Source of the DNA: Gemmatimonas phototrophica
GTDB taxonomy: Bacteria > Gemmatimonadota > Gemmatimonadetes > Gemmatimonadales > Gemmatimonadaceae
Length of the DNA: 9,232 nucleotides
Direction: 5' to 3'
NCBI GenBank assembly: GCA_945870175.1
Contig: CAMBRJ010000081.1
Coordinates: 1 to 9,232 of the forward strand
In this document: one piece after another, positions 1 through 6,541 of the stretch
Layout of the letters: each line of letters opens with the position of its first letter
How positions within the stretch are numbered: the first letter of the stretch is position 1
Position numbers and translations under genes: made by a program
Notes under the pieces: model-generated
Databases searched by the model: none
Told to the model about the DNA's origin: nothing
What the model saw: only the letters and a program-made list of their open reading frames with translations

Positions 1-469
1 CCAACGCGGTATCGAGCCCCGGCCACGATGCCAGGTTGTACATCACGAGGGTGCGCAGGTAGTGTCGCCCGTCGTCGCCATGTTGCGTGAGCACGGCCGC
101 CACGCCGCGCGCGACGGCGTCGGCATCGGCGTACGGGAGCTCGAGTTCCTCGGGAATGGCGCCGGCGTCGTGCTTCACGCCCGCGACATCGAGGAAGGTG
201 ATCTGGATCTGCGGCTCGAGATCGACATAGAGCAGCTGCAGCAGTTCCAGTTCGTCCTGCGGCGTCTGCGCTTGGAGACGCACGAATTCGCGGGCGAGCT
301 TCTCAACAGGCCACGAGATCAGCGTGGCGGCGCGGAAGCCGCCGCCCTTGGCGGCGAGTCGCTGCGAGTACAGGGTGCGCGCGCCCTTGTGCTTGGCGAG
401 GGCGGACATGACGAGCGACAGGCGACGCTCGGGTGTCAGTGCGCGATAGGGAGTAGGGGACTTGGCCAT
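1..469 (-). CDS. Unrecognised protein, N-terminal 156 residues, runs off the left edge
   Basis: This reading frame is open from an ATG at 469 down to the window edge, giving 156 codons without a stop, so the C-terminus is missing. The protein begins MAKSPTPYRALTPERR and looks cytoplasmic. There is no signal peptide or membrane segment, and charged helical stretches alternate with an acidic, leucine-rich part around residues 70-95. The second half is mixed, with a His/Asp/Gly patch near 129-136 (THGDDGRH-like). I do not recognise a family or a catalytic motif. The codons have G or C in third position as in the neighbours, and the frame starts only 8 nt after the carbonic anhydrase stop, which supports a real gene in the same transcript. 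The Shine-Dalgarno is weak (GCGAG immediately before the ATG), so translation may depend on coupling to the upstream gene. A role in the same pathway as the carbonic anhydrase is only an inference from position. Confidence 0.8.
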   Translation of the reverse strand, partial: MAKSPTPYRALTPERRLSLVMSALAKHKGARTLYSQRLAAKGGGFRAATLISWPVEKLAREFVRLQAQTPQDELELLQLLYVDLEPQIQITFLDVAGVKHDAGAIPEELELPYADADAVARGVAAVLTQHGDDGRHYLRTLVMYNLASWPGLDTAL

Positions 470-477
470 CTCGCAAG

Positions 478-1248
478 TTAGCGGGAGGGAGGGCGCTTTT
501 CCGAGGCCTCGGCCATCCGGGCCAGCACCCGGATCGCAATTTCGTCGGCCAGGCCTTCGCCGGCCAGGATCGGCGAGGCCACGCGCCCCAGTGGTGGTGG
601 GCCGGCGGCGACACCCGAGAGGCGGCGGTCAGCGAGGTGGTCGGCGGCATCCTGCGAGTCGATCCCGGTCGCGATCTCGCGGAGCAGGCCGTCCTTGAGG
701 TCGTAGACAAGGCCATGCAGCAGCGGGCGCCGTCCGCGCGCCCAGGCCTGTTGTATGATCGGCGTTTCGGACAGATGATAGAGCTGCTCGAGCACGTTCA
801 GTTCAACCAGTCGGTCGAAGCGGGCCTGCGGGTCGGCGATCGCGTCCAGCTCAACTTTGTTCCAGCGCAGCACGTTGCGGATAGGGCCGAGCCAATGATC
901 GACCAGCCCGTGCTGCTGGTCGGACATGGCCGCCTTCACGCCACCGCAACCATAGTGGCCGGTGACGATGACGTGCTTCACGTCGAGCACCTCGACCGCG
1001 TATTGCAGCACACTCATCGCATTGATGTCACTCGGCATGACCAGATTCGCGATGTTGCGATGCACGAACAGCTCGCCCGGCTTGGTGCCAGTGACGGAGT
1101 TGGCGGGTACGCGACTATCGGAGCAGCCGATGTAGAGGAACAGCGGTTCCTGACGCTGTGCACTTTCGCTGAAAAAGTCAGGGTCGCTGGCTTTGACTTT
1201 GGCGGCCCACTCGCGATTGCCTTCGATGAGGCGACGGAATTCTTGCAT
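478..1248 (-). CDS. can: Beta-class carbonic anhydrase with C-terminal extension
   Basis: This is a zinc enzyme that interconverts CO2 and bicarbonate in the cytoplasm. The 256-residue protein carries the beta-class signature: C42-S-D44-S-R46 (zinc cysteine plus the Asp/Arg dyad), then H98-Y-G-C101 (remaining zinc ligands). These fall at the same residue numbers as in E. coli Can, and the N-terminus (MQEFRRLIEGNREW, DPDFF) also lines up with it, which supports the ATG at 1248. The region R64-N-I-A-N is the conserved second motif, and Y182 matches the conserved tyrosine near the C-terminal end of the core. The usual fold ends near residue 200. About 55 further residues, Pro/Gly-rich then helical, have no counterpart in the 220-residue E. 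coli enzyme. The residue before the first motif is Y39, where E. coli has tryptophan. The gene starts 19 nt after the SulP transporter stop, so it is very likely co-transcribed and supplies or consumes bicarbonate for it. No strong Shine-Dalgarno is visible. Confidence 0.95.
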   Translation of the reverse strand: MQEFRRLIEGNREWAAKVKASDPDFFSESAQRQEPLFLYIGCSDSRVPANSVTGTKPGELFVHRNIANLVMPSDINAMSVLQYAVEVLDVKHVIVTGHYGCGGVKAAMSDQQHGLVDHWLGPIRNVLRWNKVELDAIADPQARFDRLVELNVLEQLYHLSETPIIQQAWARGRRPLLHGLVYDLKDGLLREIATGIDSQDAADHLADRRLSGVAAGPPPLGRVASPILAGEGLADEIAIRVLARMAEASEKRPPSR

Positions 1249-1267
1249 AGGAGAGATCTCGGGAGCG

Positions 1268-2890
1268 TCAGGAAATGGAGCGAACGTGTGCTGGTGTCAG
1301 CTCGGCTTCGGGAACGCCAACGAGCCGATAATCGATGTTGCGCGCCTTGGCCGTTTCCCGGAACAGCAGCAGGACTTCGAGCGCATCGTAGTCGAAGCGC
1401 GTGGTACGGCGACCGTCGATTTCGACGCGCGTGCCCGCGGGCAGGGCGTTCAGCGCGCGGGCGATGCTGGCTTTACTGAGGAACGTGACCTGCTCGGGCA
1501 GGCCGTAGCGTGTGAGGACCGCGCCCGGAGGACTCAGGCGCGACAGCACCGGGCTGCGCAGGTGCTCTACGACGATGAACGCGAGGCCGATCACGAGGCC
1601 CACGCCGATACCGCGCAACACGTCGGTAAAGACGATCGCCAGGACCGTGATCCCGAATGGGATAAAGTGGCTATACCCAAGCCGCCACGCCGTGCGCCAG
1701 AGCGCGGGGGCGGTGAGGCGAAAGCCCGTGACCAGCAGCACCGAGGCGATCGCGGCGAGCGGCGTGCGATTCAACAGGACGCCGAGCGTGAGCACGGCGA
1801 GCAGCATCAGTACGGCGTGCACCATCGCGGAGAGCCGCGACTGCGCACCGGCGTCCACGTTGGTCGAGCTGCGAATGATGACGCCGGTGATGGGCAATCC
1901 GCCGAGCAGGCCGGCCAGCACATTGCCGACACCTTGCGCGAACAGCTCGCGATTCACCGGCGCATCGCGACGCTGCGGATCGAGCTTGTTCGTTGCTTCG
2001 AGGCTGAGCAGCGACTCAAGGCTGGCCACGAGGCCGATAATGAGCGCGAGCTCCCAGACGGTCGGACTCGAGAGCGCACTCCAATCGGGAAGCGCCAACT
2101 GCCGCAGCCAATCGCCGTTGGAAATCGCGGGCAGTGAGACCAGATGGGTACCGCGGATCGCGAGGTCAGGGAGTGCGATCCGCAGCGCCTCGTTGAGCGC
2201 GACGCCGACACCCACGGCGACCATCGGTGCCGGCAACAGCTTCACGCGCGCGAACGGGGAGCGCGGCCACCACAGCATCACGCCGACACCGAGCAGCGCG
2301 GCCATGACGGCGCCCGGCTGGATTTGCTGCAACGCGTCGGCCAGCGAGCCAATCGTGGTCGAGCCCGACGACTCGACGAACGACATATCGCCTTCGTAGT
2401 CGCCGTCATAGCCGAGCGCATGCGGCAGCTGTTTGAGAATCAGCGTCAGGCCTATGCCCGCCAGCATGCCTTTGAGGACTGACGAAGGGACGTAGTAGGC
2501 CACATCGCCGGCGCGGACACCGCTGAGCAGTAGTTGGAGAATGCCGGCGAGTACGACGGCAGGCAGCAGTCGCTCGAAGCCGCCAACCTGCTGAATGCCC
2601 AGCAACACGACCGGGGTGAGGCCAGCGGCCGGACCGCTCACCATCACGGGCGATCCCGACAAGGCACCGACCACGAGGCCACCGACCACGCCGGCGATGA
2701 TTCCGGAGATGAGCGGTGCGCCAGAGGCGACGGCGATACCGAGGCACAGCGGTAGCGCGACCAGAAATACGACAACGCCCGCGGGGACGTCGTCGCGCCA
2801 CGTCGCGAAAAGCCCGCCGGGGACCATCGAGGGCGGCATCGTGTCCGCCGCGTTCGGAGAGGCTGTCGATTGCGTTCCCATCACCATCAT
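1268..2890 (-). CDS. SulP-family (SLC26-like) anion transporter, probably bicarbonate, with C-terminal STAS domain
   Basis: This is an inner-membrane secondary transporter of 540 residues, the usual length for bacterial SulP proteins. After a 30-residue polar N-terminus come about a dozen hydrophobic segments between residues 35 and 445. Family motifs are visible: ALPLCLGIA in TM1 (45-53), SGPAAGLTPVV in TM3 (85-95), ASLESLLSLEATNKL in TM8 (289-303), and GGLPITG...STNVDAGAQS in TM10 (330-351). Residues about 455-530 form a short cytoplasmic STAS domain, although the stretch at 492-505 (DGRRTTRFDYDALE) lacks the Asp-Ser-Ser-Gly typical of anti-sigma-factor-antagonist-like STAS proteins. SulP members carry sulfate, bicarbonate or dicarboxylates. 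The adjoining carbonic anhydrase makes bicarbonate the best guess, but sequence alone does not fix the substrate. An in-frame stop at 2939-2941 limits the start to ATGs at 2890, 2887 or 2881, and none has a clear Shine-Dalgarno. It is the first gene of the leftward block. Confidence 0.93.
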   Translation of the reverse strand: MMVMGTQSTASPNAADTMPPSMVPGGLFATWRDDVPAGVVVFLVALPLCLGIAVASGAPLISGIIAGVVGGLVVGALSGSPVMVSGPAAGLTPVVLLGIQQVGGFERLLPAVVLAGILQLLLSGVRAGDVAYYVPSSVLKGMLAGIGLTLILKQLPHALGYDGDYEGDMSFVESSGSTTIGSLADALQQIQPGAVMAALLGVGVMLWWPRSPFARVKLLPAPMVAVGVGVALNEALRIALPDLAIRGTHLVSLPAISNGDWLRQLALPDWSALSSPTVWELALIIGLVASLESLLSLEATNKLDPQRRDAPVNRELFAQGVGNVLAGLLGGLPITGVIIRSSTNVDAGAQSRLSAMVHAVLMLLAVLTLGVLLNRTPLAAIASVLLVTGFRLTAPALWRTAWRLGYSHFIPFGITVLAIVFTDVLRGIGVGLVIGLAFIVVEHLRSPVLSRLSPPGAVLTRYGLPEQVTFLSKASIARALNALPAGTRVEIDGRRTTRFDYDALEVLLLFRETAKARNIDYRLVGVPEAELTPAHVRSIS

Positions 2891-3100
2891 ACGAGAGAGT
2901 ACTGGAGCGAGTGTTCGGACGAATCGTCGCCTAGTGCGTCAGAAATTGAAGCGCCGTAAAATCATAGACTGCGTCTATGAAAGCCAAGGGAGGAAAACAC
3001 TTCGACCCGCTGAAAGGTTCCGGTATGCGTCGACAGGCCGTAACCTCTTCCGGTCGGTGCGTGCTGAGCGACCCGTATCTCTCCTTCCAGTGCCCACGGT
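2891..3100. promoter_or_regulatory. Divergent intergenic region between the two gene blocks
   Basis: This 210-bp gap separates the start of the SulP transporter (leftward) from the start of the first hydrolase (rightward), so promoters for both blocks should lie here. The centre is clearly more AT-rich than the genes (about 2941-3000). A plus-strand TAAAAT at 2957-2962 resembles a -10 hexamer but has no good -35 at 16-18 nt. On the minus strand, TATGAT (complement of 2961-2966) resembles a -10, with TTGGCT (complement of 2982-2987) 15 nt upstream as a poor -35. The GGGAGG around 2988-2993 is a strong ribosome-binding-like string, but no start codon follows at a usable distance. The two promoter guesses are weak. 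The region's role is inferred mainly from the divergent gene arrangement. Confidence 0.5.
2962..2980. repeat. Perfect inverted repeat, candidate operator between divergent genes
   Basis: The sequence TCATAGAC-TGC-GTCTATGA is a perfect palindrome with two 8-bp arms and a 3-bp centre. It overlaps the right end of the plus-strand TAAAAT and the minus-strand TATGAT -10-like hexamers, which is where a repressor site would act on both directions. It lies 72 bp from the SulP start and 121 bp from the first hydrolase start. It could also form a hairpin in an RNA leader, but no T-run follows on either strand, so a terminator is unlikely. I do not recognise the regulator family. Confidence 0.5.
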
Positions 3101-4789
3101 ATGAATCGCGTCATTCCCTCCCGCTTTGTCCGCCGGCTGGCGGTGCTGCTGCTGCCCGCAGCGGCCTGTACCGTACCGCCCGCGTACGATGTCGTGATCC
3201 GCGGCGGCACGGTGTACGACGGCTCCGGCAACGCGCCGGTATTCGGTGACGTGGCGATCAGCGGTGACTCCATCGTGGTGATCGGTCGGGTTAGCGGGAC
3301 TGGGCGCCTGGAGGTACAGGCCGAAGGACTTGCCGTCGCTCCCGGTTTCATCAACATGTTGAGCTGGGCGACCGAGTCGCTCATCGAAGACGGGCGCAGT
3401 CAGAGCGACATTCGACAGGGCGTGACGTTGGAGGTCATGGGCGAGGGCGACTCGATGGGGCCGCTGTCGGATACCCTACGCGCGGACATGTTGTCGCAGC
3501 AGGGGGACATCACCTTTCCGATCCCGTGGCGCACGCTGCGCGGGTATCAGGACTCGCTCGTGAAGAAAGGGATCAGCACGAACATCGCGTCATTCATTGG
3601 CGCGACGACGGTGCGGATCAATCATGTGGGCTGGGATGATCGCGCGCCGACCGCCACTGAGCTCGAGGCAATGCAGGCCGAGGTACGCACCGCGATGGAA
3701 GAGGGGGCGCTGGGGGTGGGCTCGAGCTTGATCTATGCGCCGGCGTTCTATGCAAAGACACCGGAGCTGGTGGCGCTCATGAAAGCGGCCGCGCCCTTCG
3801 GCGGCATGTACATCTCGCACTTGCGTAGCGAAGGGGCGCGCCTGGAAGACGCTGTCGAGGAGTTGATCACGATTGCGCGCGAGGCGGGTGTGCGCGCCGA
3901 GATCTATCACTTGAAGGCGGCGGGTGAGCGCAACTGGCCGAAGATGGAGAAAGTGCTCGCACGCATTGAAGCGGCTCGCGCCGAAGGGCTCGAGATCACG
4001 GCCGACATTTATCCCTACACGGCGGGGGCCACTGGGCTCGACGCGGCGATGCCGCCGTGGGTGCAGGAGGGCGGCTATGCGGCGTGGGCGAAGCGCCTGC
4101 AGGATCCCGCCACCCGTAAGAAAGTGGCGCAGGAGATGCGCACGCCGACCGACCAATGGGAAAGCTTGCTGCTGGCGGCCGGCTCGCCGGAGCGTGTGGT
4201 GCTGTCCGGCTTCAAGGCCGATTCCTTGAAGCAGTACACCGGCATGACCCTGGCGGCCGTTGCCGCGATGCGGAAAACCACGCCGGAGGAAACGGCGATG
4301 GACCTGGTGGTGAAGGATGGCACGCGCGTGGGCACGATCTATTTCATCATCGACGAAGACAACATCGTGAAGGAACTGAGGAAGCCGTGGGTCAGCATCG
4401 GCTCTGATGCCGGTTCACTGGCGTCGGAAGGCAAGTTCCTAAAAAGCAGTCCGCATCCGCGCGCCTACGGGAGCTTCGCGCGAATCCTGGGCAAGTACAC
4501 CCGGGACGAACAGGTGCTGACGCTGCAGGAGGCGGTGCGACGCATGTCGTCGCTGCCGGCCGGCAATCTGCGACTCGCGCGCCGCGGGATGCTCAAGCCC
4601 GGATACTTCGCCGATGTGGTGTTGTTCGACCCGGCCACCATTCGTGACAACGCGACGTTCGCACAGCCGCATCAGTACGCGAGCGGCATGCGGCATGTAT
4701 TCGTGAACGGGGTGCAGGTACTGAAAGACGGGGAGCACACGGGTGCCAAGCCGGGCCGTGTGGTTCTCGGTGCGGGAGCCACACGATGA
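3101..4789 (+). CDS. Amidohydrolase of the N-acyl-D-amino-acid deacylase family lacking the HxH motif; putative lipoprotein
   Basis: This 562-residue protein belongs to the D-aminoacylase branch of the amidohydrolase superfamily, whose members hydrolyse N-acyl-D-amino acids to a D-amino acid plus a carboxylate. The start is secure: an in-frame stop at 3065-3067 leaves only the ATG at 3101. The N-terminus RRLAVLLLPAAAC reads as a lipoprotein signal with the lipid-modified cysteine at C23, pointing to a periplasmic membrane anchor. The small beta-sandwich begins at YDVVIRGGTVYDG (29-41). Retained barrel motifs are ISH240LRSE, EIYH270LKAAG, ADIYPY (301-306) and GSD436AG. SSPHPRAYG (449-457) and the closing beta-sandwich FADVVLFD (503-510) follow. 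The first metal motif is absent: where relatives read APGFIDxHxH, this protein reads APGFINMLSW (80-89), so both histidines are replaced by L87 and W89. The family's cysteine-ligand position is G116, with E115 beside it. The active site may therefore hold one metal, or the substrate may differ. It is translationally coupled to the downstream paralogue. Confidence 0.88.
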   Translation: MNRVIPSRFVRRLAVLLLPAAACTVPPAYDVVIRGGTVYDGSGNAPVFGDVAISGDSIVVIGRVSGTGRLEVQAEGLAVAPGFINMLSWATESLIEDGRSQSDIRQGVTLEVMGEGDSMGPLSDTLRADMLSQQGDITFPIPWRTLRGYQDSLVKKGISTNIASFIGATTVRINHVGWDDRAPTATELEAMQAEVRTAMEEGALGVGSSLIYAPAFYAKTPELVALMKAAAPFGGMYISHLRSEGARLEDAVEELITIAREAGVRAEIYHLKAAGERNWPKMEKVLARIEAARAEGLEITADIYPYTAGATGLDAAMPPWVQEGGYAAWAKRLQDPATRKKVAQEMRTPTDQWESLLLAAGSPERVVLSGFKADSLKQYTGMTLAAVAAMRKTTPEETAMDLVVKDGTRVGTIYFIIDEDNIVKELRKPWVSIGSDAGSLASEGKFLKSSPHPRAYGSFARILGKYTRDEQVLTLQEAVRRMSSLPAGNLRLARRGMLKPGYFADVVLFDPATIRDNATFAQPHQYASGMRHVFVNGVQVLKDGEHTGAKPGRVVLGAGATR

Positions 4790-6435
4790 GTGACGGCCTG
4801 AGCGACGGCCTGAGCACACGGCGCGAATTCCTGCAGGCCGCCGGCGTCGTCGCGGCCGTTGCCGGCTCGGAGGCTCGCTTCGGTATGAACGTGCGTCCGG
4901 GACGCCCGGCGCACGATCTGGTGATTCGCGGCGGCACCATCTACGACGGCCGTGGTGGTGAACCGCGCGTGGCCGACCTCGCGATCCGGGCGGGACGTAT
5001 CGCGGAGATCGCGCCGCGTATCGTGGGCGCTGGTGACGAAGAGATCGATGCCCGCGGACTCGCGGTGGCACCGGGCTTCGTGGACATTCACTCGCATGGT
5101 GACGGGTCGTTGCTGGAGGATCCGCGTGCCGAGTCGGTGGTGCGTCAGGGGATCACTACCATTGTGGCGGGCGCCGATGGGAGCTCGCGATTTCAGGGCG
5201 ACGGGGCGCGCAGCTTTACGGCGTGGGCCACGGCGCTCGAGGCGGCGCGACCGGCGGTGAATGTGGCGGCGATGATCGGTCTGGGTAGCGTGCGCGGTGC
5301 CGTGGTCGGCGATGACGACCGGCCGGCGACCGCCGCTGAGCTGCAGCGGATGGTGCGCATGGTGGAGCAGGCCGTGGCGGCCGGGGCCTGCGGCGCCTCG
5401 ACCGGACTCGAATACACGCCGGGCGCGTTTGCGAGTCCCGAGGAGTTGATCGCGCTCTGTCGCCCGTTGGCGGCGAAGCGGTTGCCGTACGCCACGCATA
5501 TGCGGAATGAAGACGACCGCGTGCTCGATTCGATCGACGAGTCGATTGCCGTGGCGCGCGGGGCCGGGTGCCCGCTGCAGCTCTCGCACCTGAAAATGCA
5601 GGGCACGCGCAACTGGCCGAAGCTGGACACGGCCCTGGCGCGCATCGCGACGGCGCGCGCGGCCGGCGTGGACGTGCAGTTCGACGTGTACCCGTATGAG
5701 GCCTATTCCACCGGGCTCACGAATCTGTTTCCGGTATGGAGTCGCGACGGCGGGACCCACGCGTTCCTGTCGCGCCTGAAAGACGCCACCGTCGCCCCGC
5801 GCATTCGCACCGAGGCGCTGGCCAAGGTGGAGCTCATCGGCGGCTGGAACAACGTGCAGATCTCCCGGGTGGCCGAAGCGGTGGACCGCGACGCGGAAGG
5901 CAAGCGTCTGGGCGCCTACGCGGCGGCCAAGTCGCTCGATCCGTATGTGGCCGCGGTCGGGCTGCTCGAGCGCAACCGCGGCGACGTGGGCATGCTGGGC
6001 TTCGCCATGAGCGAGGACACGATCGATCGGCTGCTGGCGCACGAGTTCAGCATGGTCTGCTCCGATGGCGGCGCCTTCGCGATTGATGGACCGACCCGAC
6101 GCGGCAGCCCGCATCCGCGCGGCGCCGGCACGTTTCCCCGGGTCCTCGGCCGGTACGTGCGAGAGCGGAAGGCGCTGTCGCTGGCCAGTGCGATCGCCAA
6201 GATGACGTCGGTGCCCGCGGCCCGCGTGCACCTGGCCGATCGTGGGACGCTCGCCACCGGCATGGCCGGCGATGTGGTGGTGTTCGATACCGCCCGCGCG
6301 GCCGATACCGCCACCTTTGCCAATCCGTTCCAGTACCCGGTTGGCATCGTCGCGGTCGTGGTGAACGGCGCGATCGCCGTGCGCGACGGGGGGCGGCCGT
6401 CGACCGGGGCCGGACAGGTCCTTCGTCCCACGTGA
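4786..6435 (+). CDS. N-acyl-D-amino-acid deacylase family amidohydrolase with Tat signal
   Basis: This 549-residue paralogue of the preceding gene has a complete set of recognisable metal ligands. APGFVDIH102SH104 supplies the HxH pair, THMRNED has H238, LSHLK has H268, and CSDGGA has D427. The position of the family's bridging cysteine (in xVxGNCG) is D131 (IVAGADG). The N-terminus STRREFLQAAGVVAAVAG (10-27) is a twin-arginine signal with R12-R13, so the folded, metal-loaded enzyme is probably exported through Tat. The beta-sandwich strands are at 44-56 (DLVIRGGTIYDGR) and 496-501 (DVVVFD). The expected reaction is hydrolysis of an N-acyl-D-amino acid or similar amide, with the exact substrate unknown. 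The ATG overlaps the upstream stop as ATGA (4786-4789), and GGGAG at 4774-4778 is a well-placed ribosome-binding site, so the two hydrolases are made together. An imperfect 12-bp duplication sits just after the start codon. Confidence 0.93.
   Translation: MSDGLSDGLSTRREFLQAAGVVAAVAGSEARFGMNVRPGRPAHDLVIRGGTIYDGRGGEPRVADLAIRAGRIAEIAPRIVGAGDEEIDARGLAVAPGFVDIHSHGDGSLLEDPRAESVVRQGITTIVAGADGSSRFQGDGARSFTAWATALEAARPAVNVAAMIGLGSVRGAVVGDDDRPATAAELQRMVRMVEQAVAAGACGASTGLEYTPGAFASPEELIALCRPLAAKRLPYATHMRNEDDRVLDSIDESIAVARGAGCPLQLSHLKMQGTRNWPKLDTALARIATARAAGVDVQFDVYPYEAYSTGLTNLFPVWSRDGGTHAFLSRLKDATVAPRIRTEALAKVELIGGWNNVQISRVAEAVDRDAEGKRLGAYAAAKSLDPYVAAVGLLERNRGDVGMLGFAMSEDTIDRLLAHEFSMVCSDGGAFAIDGPTRRGSPHPRGAGTFPRVLGRYVRERKALSLASAIAKMTSVPAARVHLADRGTLATGMAGDVVVFDTARAADTATFANPFQYPVGIVAVVVNGAIAVRDGGRPSTGAGQVLRPT
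4789..4815 (+). repeat. Short in-frame tandem duplication in the Tat leader
   Basis: Two 12-bp units, AGTGACGGCCTG and AGCGACGGCCTG, differ by one base and are followed by AGC. They encode SDGLSDGLS immediately after the initiator methionine, ahead of the twin-arginine motif. The duplication only lengthens the n-region of the signal peptide by four residues and keeps the frame. It looks like a simple slippage product. Confidence 0.7.
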
Positions 6436-6449
6436 TCCTCCATGATCAC
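6432..6449. repeat. Inverted repeat across the stop codon of the second hydrolase
   Basis: GTGATC (6432-6437) and GATCAC (6444-6449) are perfect 6-bp arms around a 6-nt loop, and the TGA stop lies inside the left arm. In RNA this is a small hairpin. No run of T follows, so it is not a convincing intrinsic terminator. It might protect the 3' end of a processed message or mean nothing. Two copies of CCGTGTT (6450-6456 and 6460-6466) follow, spaced 10 bp apart. Confidence 0.35.
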
Positions 6450-6496
6450 CCGTGTTGCTCCGTGTTCCCCCTCAACGTCTGCCGCTGCCGGGCGTA

Positions 6497-6509
6497 GCTT
6501 TTCCAAAGC
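6497..6509. repeat. Short inverted repeat followed by CTTTTGTT, at best a weak terminator
   Basis: GCTTT-TCC-AAAGC has 5-bp arms and a 3-nt loop, followed by CTTTTGTT on the plus strand. It lies 62 bp after the hydrolase stop and 32 bp before the Asp-box gene. The stem is too short and has only two GC pairs, so termination would be inefficient. The 106-bp gap between the genes shows no other structure and no clear promoter, leaving open whether the Asp-box gene is read from its own promoter or by read-through. Confidence 0.2.
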
Positions 6510-6541
6510 CTTTTGTTCCGTCCCTCCTCACGCTCCCTGAG

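Noticed and set aside
2986..2995. Strong Shine-Dalgarno-like string in the divergent region
   Set aside because: No ATG, GTG or TTG lies 4-12 nt downstream, so it does not start a gene.
2977..3249. 90-codon plus-strand frame starting in the palindrome, with possible internal start at 3025 preceded by GAAAGG
   Set aside because: It overlaps the lipoprotein-type hydrolase start in another frame, its translation has no recognisable features, and the overlapping part is explained by the real gene. A short leader peptide cannot be wholly excluded.
3356..3370. Loss of HxH explained by a frameshift or sequencing error
   Set aside because: The frame on both sides aligns with the family without a break, and the substituted residues are flanked by well-conserved APGF and DGRSQSDIRQG segments.
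4672..6231. 519-codon open frame on the minus strand under the second hydrolase
   Set aside because: It has the same origin as the other antisense frame. The translation is low in hydrophobic core residues and rich in Arg, His and Ala, while the plus strand encodes a full amidohydrolase.
6497..6518. Intrinsic terminator after the hydrolase pair
   Set aside because: The stem is only 5 bp with two GC pairs, and the T-run is interrupted. It is kept only as a low-confidence repeat.
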